From contig JAMPYF010000016.1 of NCBI GenBank assembly GCA_023700805.1, positions 25,680 through 89,679 of the forward strand: 64,000 nucleotides of DNA, in the 5' to 3' direction. Source of the DNA: Sulfuritalea sp. (GTDB taxonomy: Bacteria; Pseudomonadota; Gammaproteobacteria; Burkholderiales; Rhodocyclaceae). Under the pieces are notes generated by a model, which saw only the letters and a program-made list of their open reading frames with translations, was not told the DNA's origin and ran no database searches. The position numbers were made by a program, and so were the translations under genes. Shown here one piece after another: positions 1-10,803 of the stretch (position 1 is its first letter; each line of letters opens with the position of its first letter).

Positions 1-1
1 C

Positions 2-3000
2 ACCACGATCATTCCGGTAGGAGGCCGCCTCTGGCAAGTGAGCGTCAGCGCCAGGCAGGACTGGCTCGCCCGGCAGCAGGAAAGCCAGGCGCCGGCGCTG
101 ATCCTCGCCGCCGGCATCGTCATCAGCCTGCTGCTGGCCGCGCTCTACCTGGCGCTGGCGCGCTCGCGCAGCAAGGCCGCACAGCTTGCGCAACAGATGA
201 CGCGCGACCTGCGCCAGAGCGAACGCCGCTTTCGCGCGATGGCCGAGATGTCCACGGACTGGTTCTGGGAGCAGGATGCCGAAGCACGCTTCGTCAGCAT
301 CACCGGCGCGGGACTCGCCAGCGCCAGTAAAATGCCGCTGCCGCTCGAAGCCATCAAGGGCAAGACGCGCTGGGAGGTGTCTCCGTCGGCGCTCTCGCCC
401 GCGCAATGGGAGGCTCATCGCCGCCAGCTCGCGGCACACGAAACCTTCGAGCTCGAATACCGGATCGGAGGCGCGGCCGGCGGGGAGCGCTGGCTCAAGG
501 TATGCGGTGAACCCCACTATGACGATGCCGGCCTGTTCCTCGGCTATCACGGTACCGCGCGCGACATCACGGTGCCCAAGCAGGCCGAGATCGAAATGGC
601 CCGCAAGACGCGTGTGCTGCAGGCCACCCTGGACAACATGTCGCAGGGAATCAGCGTGGTCGACCGAGATCTGCAGATGATCGCGCTCAACCGGAAGTTC
701 TGCGAAATCCTGGATTTCCCGCCGGAGATGGGCCACGAAGGCGCCAGCTTCGAGAGTTTCATACGCTATAACGCCGAACGCGGCGAGTACGGGCCCTGCG
801 ATGTCGACGCCAAGGTGCACGAAATGATGGAGCGCGCCAGGGCAGTCCAGGCCCACCGCTTCAAGCGTACCCGGCCAAACGGCCGCATCGTCGAGATCGT
901 CGGCAATCCGCTGCCCGACGGCGGCTTTGTCACCACCTACACCGACATCACCGAGCAGGAACTGGCCGAGCAGGCCATCCGCGTCAGCGAAGCGCGCCTG
1001 AAGCGCGCCGAACTCGCCTCCAAATCCGGCAACTGGGAATACCATCTCGACTCCGATGCCATGATCATTTCGGATGGCGCCGCCAAGCTGTACGGCGTGC
1101 ACGACACCCAGCTCGACTATGCCGCAGTGAAACCGGTGGTGCTTCCCGAATATCGATCCCTGCTCGACGTGGCGATGAAGGATCTGATCGACAACCATCG
1201 GCCATACGACGTGGAGTTCAAGATCAGGACCGTGGATGCGGGCCAGTTGAAGGATATCCATTCCATGGCCCGGTTCGACGAGGAAAAACGGGTTGTCTTC
1301 GGCGTGATCCAGGACATCACCGAGCGCAAGCAGGCCGAGGCGACGCTGCTCCAGTCCGAAGAGCGTTTTTCCAAGGCATTCCATTCCAGTCCGCTGATGG
1401 CTTCCATAGCCCGCGTAAGCGATGGGCGCTTCATCGATGTGAACCGCAACTTCGAACGCGACTTCGGCTGGAAGCGCGAGGAACTGATCGGCCGCACCTC
1501 GCTTGAAGTGGGCCTCTGGCCCGACGCCGAAACGCGCCGGCCGTGGGCTGCGGCACTGATGCGCGACGGCCGGGTGGTCAACTGGGAGACCACCTGGCGC
1601 CACAGGAACGGCGAGGTCCGCTGGATCAGCATCTCGGCCGAAACCGTCGACATGAACGGCGAGCAATGCATCCTGGCCTTCGTCATGGACATCACCGAAC
1701 GCAAGCAGGCCGCGGAAAAGCTGCAGCTTGCCGCCAGCGTATTCACCCACGCCCGCGAAGGCATCACCATCACCGATGCCACCGGCGCGATCCTCGAAAT
1801 CAATGCCACCTTCACCGACATCACCGGTTACGGTCGCGAGGAAGTGCTGGGGCACAATCCGCGCATGCTGAAATCCGGACGGCACGAACCGGAGTTCTAT
1901 GCCGCGATGTGGCGCGAGCTGATCGCCAACGGGAACTGGTACGGCGAAATCTGGAATCGCCGCAAGAACGGCCAGATTTATGCCGAGATGCTCACCATCA
2001 GTGCCGTGCGCGACGCTGCCGGGAATACCCAGAACTACGTCGCCTTGTTCACCGACATCACGGCGCTCAAGGAACACCAGCGCCAGCTCGAACATATCGC
2101 GCATTACGACGCGCTGACCGGCCTGCCCAACCGCGTGCTGCTGGCCGACCGCCTGCAGCTTGCGATGGCCCAGAGCCAGCGGCGCGACCAGTCGCTGGCC
2201 GTGGTCTATCTCGACCTGGACGGCTTCAAGCCGGTGAACGACCAGTATGGCCATGAAGTCGGCGACGAGCTGCTGATCGCCGTTGCGCAACGCATGAAGG
2301 GCGCCCTGCGCGAAGGCGATACCCTGGGGCGCCTGGGCGGCGACGAGTTCGTCGCCGTACTGGTCGACCTGGAGCAGGCCAGCGACTGCGAACCGGTGCT
2401 GGCCCGCCTCCTGCTGGCCGCCGCCGCGCCGGCGACCGTAGGCAACCTGGTGTTGCGCGTTTCCGCCAGCATCGGCGTGACGCTCTATCCGCAGGACCAC
2501 TCGGATGCCGACCAGTTGCTGCGTCACGCCGACCAGGCGATGTACCAGGCCAAGCAGGCCGGGAAGAACCGTTACCACCTGTTCGACCTGGTGCAGGACG
2601 CGGCGGTGAGGAGCCAGCGCGAGAGCATCGAAAACATCCGCCACGCCCTCGCCCACCGCCAGTTCGTGCTGCATTACCAGCCCAAGGTGAATATGAAAAG
2701 CGGCGCGGTGATCGGTGCGGAAGCCCTGATCCGCTGGCAACACCCCGAGCGCGGCCTGTTGCCGCCGGCCGCCTTCCTGCCGATCACGGAGAACCATCCC
2801 GTCAGCGAGGAACTGGGCGAATGGGTGATCGACACGGCGCTGGCGCAGATGTCGCAGTGGCGCGCCGCCGGGCTGGATATTCCGCTGAGCGTGAATGTCG
2901 GCGCGCGCCAACTGCAGCAGGGCGATTTCGTCTCGCGCCTTGGCGAACTGCTCGCGGCCCATCCCGACGTTCCGCCTACCAGCCTGGAACTGGAAGTGCT

Positions 3001-3772
3001 GGAAACCAACGCGCTGGAAGACGTGGTCAAGGTTTCCGCGATCATGCACGCCTGCCGCGCGATAGGCGTGCGCTTTGCGCTGGACGACTTCGGCACCGGT
3101 TATTCCTCGCTCACTTATCTCAAGCGCCTGCCCGCGGACGTGCTCAAGATAGACCAGAGCTTCGTGCGCACCATGCGCGACGATCCGGATGACCTGGCCA
3201 TCGTCGAAGGCATCATCGGACTGGCCACGGCGTTTCGCCGCCAGATCATCGCCGAAGGCGTGGAAACCGTGGCGCACGGCGAACTGCTGCTGACGCTGGG
3301 TTGCGAACTGGCGCAGGGCTACGGCATTGCCCGCCCCATGCCGGCCGCCGAATTGCCCGGCTGGATGCTCAGCTGGCGCCCGGCTGCCGCCTGGCAGGCG
3401 TGGTCGAACGGCAGCGTGCATCGCGACGACCTGGCCGTGATATTTGCCGAAGTCGAGCACCGGCACTGGGTGCGCCACATGGAGCTGTTTCTGTCCGGCG
3501 AGCAGGATGCGCCCCTGTCCCTGGACCCGCACCAATGCCGCTTTGGGCGCTGGCTGGACACCGACAGCCAGGCCCGTTTCGGCGATCGCCCGGGTTTCCC
3601 GCCGGTGATCGCCGCGCATGAGCGCGTGCATGTGCTGGGCCACGAATTGGTTAACTTGTATAGCCAGGGACGGATAATCGAGGCGCAGGCACGGATCGGC
3701 GAACTGCACCGCCAGCGCGATGAACTGATTGCCGGACTGCGCAGTCTGATCCGTGGCAGGGAGGCAAATTGA
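2..3772 (+). CDS. Membrane c-di-GMP sensor protein: CHASE end, TM, 5 PAS, GGDEF, EAL, CZB (5' end outside window)
   Basis: The reading frame is open back to the window edge, and the residues before the GTG at 38 (IPVGGRLWQVSVSA) look like the end of a periplasmic CHASE-type sensor, so the true start lies upstream. A membrane helix follows (about nt 98-167), then five PAS-like modules (about nt 220-560, 620-950, 1005-1325, 1360-1700 and 1730-2070). Next come a cyclase domain with intact GGDEF (nt 2336-2350) and a phosphodiesterase domain with intact EAL (nt 2720-2728), DDFGTGYSS and AEGVET. Both catalytic signatures are present, so it could make and break c-di-GMP. The last ~115 residues carry a CZB-like zinc site: a His in EHRHW, a Cys in CRFGRWL and two His in HERVH. 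Ligands sensed by CHASE and PAS are unknown. Confidence 0.93.
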   Translation, partial: TTIIPVGGRLWQVSVSARQDWLARQQESQAPALILAAGIVISLLLAALYLALARSRSKAAQLAQQMTRDLRQSERRFRAMAEMSTDWFWEQDAEARFVSITGAGLASASKMPLPLEAIKGKTRWEVSPSALSPAQWEAHRRQLAAHETFELEYRIGGAAGGERWLKVCGEPHYDDAGLFLGYHGTARDITVPKQAEIEMARKTRVLQATLDNMSQGISVVDRDLQMIALNRKFCEILDFPPEMGHEGASFESFIRYNAERGEYGPCDVDAKVHEMMERARAVQAHRFKRTRPNGRIVEIVGNPLPDGGFVTTYTDITEQELAEQAIRVSEARLKRAELASKSGNWEYHLDSDAMIISDGAAKLYGVHDTQLDYAAVKPVVLPEYRSLLDVAMKDLIDNHRPYDVEFKIRTVDAGQLKDIHSMARFDEEKRVVFGVIQDITERKQAEATLLQSEERFSKAFHSSPLMASIARVSDGRFIDVNRNFERDFGWKREELIGRTSLEVGLWPDAETRRPWAAALMRDGRVVNWETTWRHRNGEVRWISISAETVDMNGEQCILAFVMDITERKQAAEKLQLAASVFTHAREGITITDATGAILEINATFTDITGYGREEVLGHNPRMLKSGRHEPEFYAAMWRELIANGNWYGEIWNRRKNGQIYAEMLTISAVRDAAGNTQNYVALFTDITALKEHQRQLEHIAHYDALTGLPNRVLLADRLQLAMAQSQRRDQSLAVVYLDLDGFKPVNDQYGHEVGDELLIAVAQRMKGALREGDTLGRLGGDEFVAVLVDLEQASDCEPVLARLLLAAAAPATVGNLVLRVSASIGVTLYPQDHSDADQLLRHADQAMYQAKQAGKNRYHLFDLVQDAAVRSQRESIENIRHALAHRQFVLHYQPKVNMKSGAVIGAEALIRWQHPERGLLPPAAFLPITENHPVSEELGEWVIDTALAQMSQWRAAGLDIPLSVNVGARQLQQGDFVSRLGELLAAHPDVPPTSLELEVLETNALEDVVKVSAIMHACRAIGVRFALDDFGTGYSSLTYLKRLPADVLKIDQSFVRTMRDDPDDLAIVEGIIGLATAFRRQIIAEGVETVAHGELLLTLGCELAQGYGIARPMPAAELPGWMLSWRPAAAWQAWSNGSVHRDDLAVIFAEVEHRHWVRHMELFLSGEQDAPLSLDPHQCRFGRWLDTDSQARFGDRPGFPPVIAAHERVHVLGHELVNLYSQGRIIEAQARIGELHRQRDELIAGLRSLIRGREAN

Positions 3773-3787
3773 TTGGTGGAGGGCCTT

Positions 3788-4192
3788 GTGCAGAACCGGT
3801 ATCGAACCGTCATCGAGGCGCAGCCTGAAATACCCCCGCGAAAACGCTGGGAGCGCCGCCGGGCTGCTCTTGCCAGGAAGCGCGGCTGCCTGGCGACTCT
3901 GGCCTGCCTTGCCGCCGTCTGGGCGCAAATCCCCGCAGCCGGCGCCCAGCCCGTGATACCGGGATCGACCGCCTTCTGCCTGTTTGAAGTGCCGCAGGAC
4001 GAAAGCGGCAAGCGGCGCTGGATCAATCTCGGCATCGTGCAGTATGTCGAGGCGACCGCGACCGAGGTGAAGATCTCCTACGGCGGCGGCAGTTTCGGCA
4101 GCGGCCACGAGACCCGGATTCCCGTGGCCGGCATGGAGGCGGCCTTGCAGGTGCTGGAAAAGATGCGCCGCGTCGCCGCCGCCTGCCGCTGA
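3788..4192 (+). CDS. Small secreted hypothetical protein
   Basis: A 134-residue protein with an N-terminal basic stretch, a hydrophobic segment (CLATLACLAAVWAQIPAAGA) and a likely signal peptidase site after AAGA, so probably periplasmic. The mature part is short and beta-rich, with a Gly-rich stretch (YGGGSFGSGHETR). I do not recognise the family. GTG at 3788 was chosen because GGAGGG lies just upstream (3778-3783); TTG at 3773 is also in frame and directly abuts the stop of the preceding c-di-GMP protein, so the two may be co-transcribed. Confidence 0.6.
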   Translation: MQNRYRTVIEAQPEIPPRKRWERRRAALARKRGCLATLACLAAVWAQIPAAGAQPVIPGSTAFCLFEVPQDESGKRRWINLGIVQYVEATATEVKISYGGGSFGSGHETRIPVAGMEAALQVLEKMRRVAAACR

Positions 4193-4201
4193 CCCGGGCC
4201 T

Positions 4202-5487
4202 TCAGTCCGCCAGCGCTGCGGCGCGGCCGCGCCTGGCATCGATGCCGATCAGCAGCAGCAGTCCACCGACGAAATACAGTCCGGTAATCGCCAGCGCCAG
4301 GCGGTGGTTGCCACCCGACAGCCAGGTCGTCAGGCCGTAGGTCATCGGCCCGGCGATGGCCGCGAGCTTCATGGCCAGGCCCCAGAGCCCGAAGAATTCG
4401 GCGCGCCGCTGCAGCGGCGCGAAGAAGCCCACCAGCGCGCGCGAGGCGGACTGGCTGGCACCGAGACAGAGGCCGGCGATGTTGGCCGCCACCCAGAACT
4501 GCCCGCGGCTGTCGGCACTCAGGGCAACCGCCGTCATCAGCAGCCAGCCGGCCAGGGTCAGGGCGATGGTGCGCACATGGCCGAGCCGGTCCTGCACGTA
4601 ACCGAAAGCGAAGGCGCCGACTGCCGCCGTGCCATTCACGACGAAGAACAGCTTGATGTTGTCTTCCGCCGTGAAGCCCATCGCCTCCTGCGCATAGATG
4701 GCGGCCAGCGCGATCGCGGCGAAAACTCCCGACTGGTAGCACAACAGGCAGACCAGGAAGCGCGCCATGTCGGGAAAGCGCCGCGCCTCGTGCAGGGTGA
4801 GCCGCAGCCGCTCTGCCAGCGCCGCGAGTTCGGCGCCGGCCGCCGCCACCGGCCGCGCCGCCACGCGTTCGCGCAGGAGCAGGAAAGTTGGCGCTGACGC
4901 CACGGCGAAAAAGGCGGCGGTGATCAGCATGGCCGCGGGCACGAAGCTTTCGGCGCCTTCGCCGCGTCCCTTGGCGGCGACGATCCAGGCCAGACAGAGG
5001 CCGAGACAGCTCATGCCCCCGAGATAACCCCAGCTCCAGCCCCAGCCGGAAACCTTGCCCAGATCCTCGTCGCCGGCCAGCTCGGGCAGGAAGGCGGCAA
5101 TGATGTTTTCGCCGCTGCCGAAAAAGAAACTGGCGATCGCCACCAGGCACATGGCCAGCGCCACGTCGCCGCGACCGACCCAGTACAGCGACGCCGTCGC
5201 CGCGACGCAACCGACGGTGGTGATGGCCAGCAAGGTCTTCTTGCTGCCGTGGCGGTCGGCCCAGGCGCCGACGCTGGCCGCGGTGAGCATGATGGCGATG
5301 CTGGCGATGGCCTGCGTGGTGGTCCAGGCCAGCGTCGCCCAGGCCGCGCCGCCGGCCACCACGGCAACGAAATAGGCGTTGAAGATCGCCGTCACCACGG
5401 TCGTGGTGTAGGCCGAGTTGGCGAAATCGTACATGGCCCAGGCCCAGACCTCGCGCGGCTTGACGCCCTCGGCAAGAACGCTCCCGC

Positions 5488-5491
<4 letters not shown>
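4202..5491 (-). CDS. MFS transporter, UMF1/Atg22-like family
   Basis: A 429-residue polytopic membrane protein with about 12 hydrophobic segments. The N-terminal WAMYDFANSAY signature is typical of the UMF1 (Atg22-like) branch of the major facilitator superfamily, and the loop DRHGSKK after the second helix is the usual MFS loop 2-3 motif. Substrates of bacterial members are mostly unknown. Its start overlaps the stop of the upstream ACP-ligase-acyltransferase gene by 4 bp, which implies translational coupling and a shared pathway, possibly lipid transport. A copy of the dispersed 24-bp repeat (4886-4906, minus) lies inside the gene and encodes VASAPTF. Confidence 0.85.
4886..4906 (-). repeat. 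Dispersed 24-bp repeat, copy 1 (inside MFS gene)
   Basis: Reverse complement carries the variant GTGGCGTCAGCGCCAACT, the same variant as the copy in dapE, and encodes VASAPTF. Confidence 0.7.
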
Positions 5492-8310
<2,819 letters not shown>

Positions 8311-8503
8311 TTTTGGGTGTCGGTATTTGGTGATGAATGTGTCAAGAAGCGGGTGCGATGCAGAAGCAATCCATCAGATCCTTCGCACAGACTGCAGTGT
8401 GTCATATCGGGCGTGATCGCTGCACAGGCGGCAATATATGCGGTCTGGCCCGGATTTCCGTCGGAAACAACAGAATTCTGGGCGGGGTATGATTGCGGCA
8501 AGT

Positions 8504-8527
8504 ACCGTCCCGCCAGCGCCGACTCTT
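8504..8527 (+). repeat. Dispersed 24-bp repeat, copy 2 (left edge of MntA-HepT islet)
   Basis: 20 of 24 positions match the consensus, including CGCCAGCGCC and ACTCTT; ends 13 bp before the mntA ATG. Confidence 0.6.
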
Positions 8528-8539
8528 GCCCTCATTGAA

Positions 8540-8848
8540 ATGTTGAATCTGATCGAATCGCGCCGCCAGAAAATTGCCGAGTTGTGTCGTCACTACCAAG
8601 TGAAACGGCTGGATGTGTTCGGCTCTGCCGCACGCGGGGATTATCATCAAGGCAGCAGCGACATCGATCTGCTGGTCGAATTCGACCAAGTTGCTGCTTC
8701 CAGCCTGTTTGACGTCTATTTTGGTTTACGTGAAAAACTGTCTGAGTTGCTGGCCTGTCCGATTGATCTGGTCATGGCCTCGGCGGTACGCAATCCCTAT
8801 GTAAAGCAGTCGATTGAATCAGACCGAGCATCGATCTATGCAGCGTGA
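8540..8848 (+). CDS. mntA: MntA-type nucleotidyltransferase antitoxin
   Basis: A 102-residue minimal nucleotidyltransferase with GS (28-29) followed by D41 and D43 in GSAARGDYHQGSSDID, the metal-binding signature of MNT antitoxins. In the known system MntA AMPylates a tyrosine of the HEPN toxin HepT and so silences it. The next gene overlaps by 11 bp and encodes a HepT-like protein, which fits a coupled pair. ATG 8540 matches the usual family length; an in-frame ATG at 8489 with a nearby GGCGGGG would add 17 residues and read through the repeat copy at 8504-8527. Base composition is more AT-rich than the flanking genes by eye. Confidence 0.85.
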   Translation: MLNLIESRRQKIAELCRHYQVKRLDVFGSAARGDYHQGSSDIDLLVEFDQVAASSLFDVYFGLREKLSELLACPIDLVMASAVRNPYVKQSIESDRASIYAA

Positions 8849-9188
8849 CGGGCGAGCCTATCTCCACGATGCCTCGATAGCAGCCGGATTGATTGGCGAA
8901 TTTCTCGGCGAATGTTCCCTGGAAGGCTATCGCAACAATGCGCTTCTAAAGTCTGCGGTGGAACGTCAGTTCGAGATTCTCGGCGAAGCGTGCAACCAGT
9001 TGGCGAAACTTGATCCGGAACTGGCTGAGCAGATTCCAAACCTGAGGCGTATTGTCGATTTTCGCAACTTGCTGGCACATGCTTATGCGATTGTCGATGA
9101 TGCACTGGTATGGGGAACCGCGACCGGGAACATTCCATTGCTACAGCAGCGACTGAAAGACCTGCTGAGCAAGCTTGACGGCAGATAA
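8838..9188 (+). CDS. hepT: HepT-like HEPN ribonuclease toxin (DUF86)
   Basis: A 116-residue helical HEPN protein. The RX4HXY catalytic motif is intact: R76, H81 and Y83 in RNLLAHAY. In characterised HepT proteins this motif forms an RNase active site and the tyrosine is the residue modified by MntA. ATG 8838 gives the normal family length and an 11-bp overlap with mntA. Here the antitoxin is encoded first and the toxin second. It lies in an AT-richer islet bounded by two copies of the dispersed repeat, consistent with acquisition by transfer. Confidence 0.85.
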   Translation: MQRDGRAYLHDASIAAGLIGEFLGECSLEGYRNNALLKSAVERQFEILGEACNQLAKLDPELAEQIPNLRRIVDFRNLLAHAYAIVDDALVWGTATGNIPLLQQRLKDLLSKLDGR

Positions 9189-9206
9189 TCGTGGTCTGTC
9201 CCGTAT

Positions 9207-9854
9207 TTACATTGACTTAGCGTGTAGTTGAGCAAGGTTCCCCATCTCGAAATCGATGTACCTAGAAATCGTTGCCGTCGTTCCGTCATTGAAATGCAAT
9301 TTGGCGGTGCACAAAAATGGGCCATAGGCGGATGTGACTATTGGAAAACCACGGCTTCGATCACTTGATGGGTAGATTTTGTCTCCCCAATAGTGCCCAA
9401 AGAAATATTCGATCTGCGAGACCGACGCGAGCGATGATCCTCGATGAGGAATTACATACATGATGATGTCGTATAGCTGTCCAACTTGACTTGATCTCTG
9501 TAGTCGATGCACGAGCATGATGCCCTTACATATTTCTTTTAGTTTGTTTCGCTCAGATTGCCGTGATCCATCGTCATCTTTATGAACTCCAACTCTGGAG
9601 TCTTCGTCCGTAAAATTTCCTGGCGCCGCTACAACACCCGAAGACGCACCAATTTCCACGCCAATTACCTTCAGCGATGCTCCGTCCTTGAGTCTCGCAA
9701 TTAGAGCCGAAAAAACTTCACGAATTTCAGTACGGAAATAGGCGATAAAACCAATAAGGAACAGCACCCAAAGGCCGGTTGGGACTGCCGACCAAACCGC
9801 TTGATCGAAGAACGGCTTTGCAACAACTTCTACAGACTTGATTGGGTCAGACAT
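9207..9854 (-). CDS. Membrane-anchored protein with possible pYEATS C-terminal domain
   Basis: A 215-residue protein with one membrane helix near the N-terminus (about residues 23-40, AVPTGLWVLFLIGF), a charged juxtamembrane segment, and a soluble C-terminal domain. That domain (YDIIMYVIPHR, then GFPIVTSAYGPFLCTAKLHF, NDGTTATISRYIDFE) resembles the order of strands in prokaryotic YEATS domains described from conflict systems. The match is from pattern memory and is tentative. It converges on hepT with 18 bp between the stops and is AT-rich like mntA-hepT, so all three may have arrived together. Confidence 0.45.
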   Translation of the reverse strand: MSDPIKSVEVVAKPFFDQAVWSAVPTGLWVLFLIGFIAYFRTEIREVFSALIARLKDGASLKVIGVEIGASSGVVAAPGNFTDEDSRVGVHKDDDGSRQSERNKLKEICKGIMLVHRLQRSSQVGQLYDIIMYVIPHRGSSLASVSQIEYFFGHYWGDKIYPSSDRSRGFPIVTSAYGPFLCTAKLHFNDGTTATISRYIDFEMGNLAQLHAKSM

Positions 9855-9928
9855 GGGGACTCCAATGGCTAACAGTTAATGAGGCGCAGCCATTCACGAA
9901 ATACAGCTACCCCGATGCTTCATGTAGC

Positions 9929-9952
9929 GCCGTGTCGCCAGCGCCAACTCTT
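9929..9952 (+). repeat. Dispersed 24-bp repeat, copy 3 (right edge of islet)
   Basis: Perfect consensus; 26 bp identical to the copy at 52458-52483. Ends at the stop codon of the enoyl-CoA hydratase homologue. Confidence 0.9.
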
Positions 9953-10749
9953 CAGCGGCCTTTCCACTCCGGCTTGCGCTTCTGCATGAAGGCGTCGATG
10001 CCTTCCGCGGCGTCGTCGGCCATCATGTTGCAGGCCATGGTTTCCGAGGCGAGCTGGTAGGCGCCGTCGAGGCCCATTTCGAGCTGCTTGTAGAACATCT
10101 GCTTGCCCATGCCGACGGCGACGGCCGACTTGGCGCAGATCGAATCGGTCAGCTTTTTCACTTCGGCATCGAGCTGGTCGAGCGGCACCACGCGGTTGAT
10201 CAGGCCGCGCCGCTGCGCCTCGGCGGCGTCGATGAAGTCGCCGGTGAGCAGCATTTCCATGGCCTGCTTGCGGCCCATGGCGCGGCCCAGCGCAACCGAG
10301 GGTGTGGAACAGAAGAGGCCGACGTTGATGCCGGACACGGCGAACCTCGCGCCCTCGGCGGCCACCGCCAGATCGCACATGGCCACCAGCTGGCAGCCGG
10401 CCGCCGTGGCGATGCCGTGGATGCGCGCGATCACCGGCTGCGGCATTTCGACGATGCTCATCATGACCTTGCCGCATTGCCTGAACAGCTTCTGCATGTA
10501 GGCCTTGGAGTGATTGGCGCGCATCTGCTTGAGGTCGTGGCCGGCGCAGAAGGCCTTGCCGGCGCCGGCAATCACCACGGCGCGCACCGAGACGTCCTTG
10601 GCGATGGCATCGAGCGCCGCCTGCAGCTCGGCCAGCATTTCTTCCGACAGCGAGTTGAACTGGGTCGGCCGGTTCAATGTCAGGGTGGCGACGCCATCCT
10701 TGTCTTCGCGCATCAGGATGGGCAGTGTGGATTGTTCGGGTGCGTTCAT
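9952..10749 (-). CDS. Enoyl-CoA hydratase/isomerase family protein (ECHDC3-like), catalytic Glu residues absent
   Basis: A 265-residue crotonase-fold protein with the CoA-binding/oxyanion segment AFCAGHDLKQM and HGIATAAGCQLVAMCD. The positions of the two acid/base glutamates of classical hydratases read Gln (GCQL) and Gly (SGINVG). This matches the ECHDC3-type subfamily, whose reaction is unclear, so ordinary hydratase activity should not be assumed. It lies 54 bp downstream of an acyl-CoA synthetase on the same strand and is probably the last gene of the MCE-transporter operon. A perfect copy of the dispersed repeat touches its stop codon. Confidence 0.85.
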   Translation of the reverse strand: MNAPEQSTLPILMREDKDGVATLTLNRPTQFNSLSEEMLAELQAALDAIAKDVSVRAVVIAGAGKAFCAGHDLKQMRANHSKAYMQKLFRQCGKVMMSIVEMPQPVIARIHGIATAAGCQLVAMCDLAVAAEGARFAVSGINVGLFCSTPSVALGRAMGRKQAMEMLLTGDFIDAAEAQRRGLINRVVPLDQLDAEVKKLTDSICAKSAVAVGMGKQMFYKQLEMGLDGAYQLASETMACNMMADDAAEGIDAFMQKRKPEWKGR

Positions 10750-10803
10750 GGCGTGGTCTCCTGGCCAGGTGGAATCGGATTATTGTCCCGCAGCGCCTGC
10801 CTG

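Noticed and set aside
311..330. TCGCCAGCGCCA in the c-di-GMP gene and GGCGTCAGCGCCA near 7363
   Set aside because: Both lack the AACT end and match only 12-13 bp of common GC-rich codons, so they were not counted as repeat copies.
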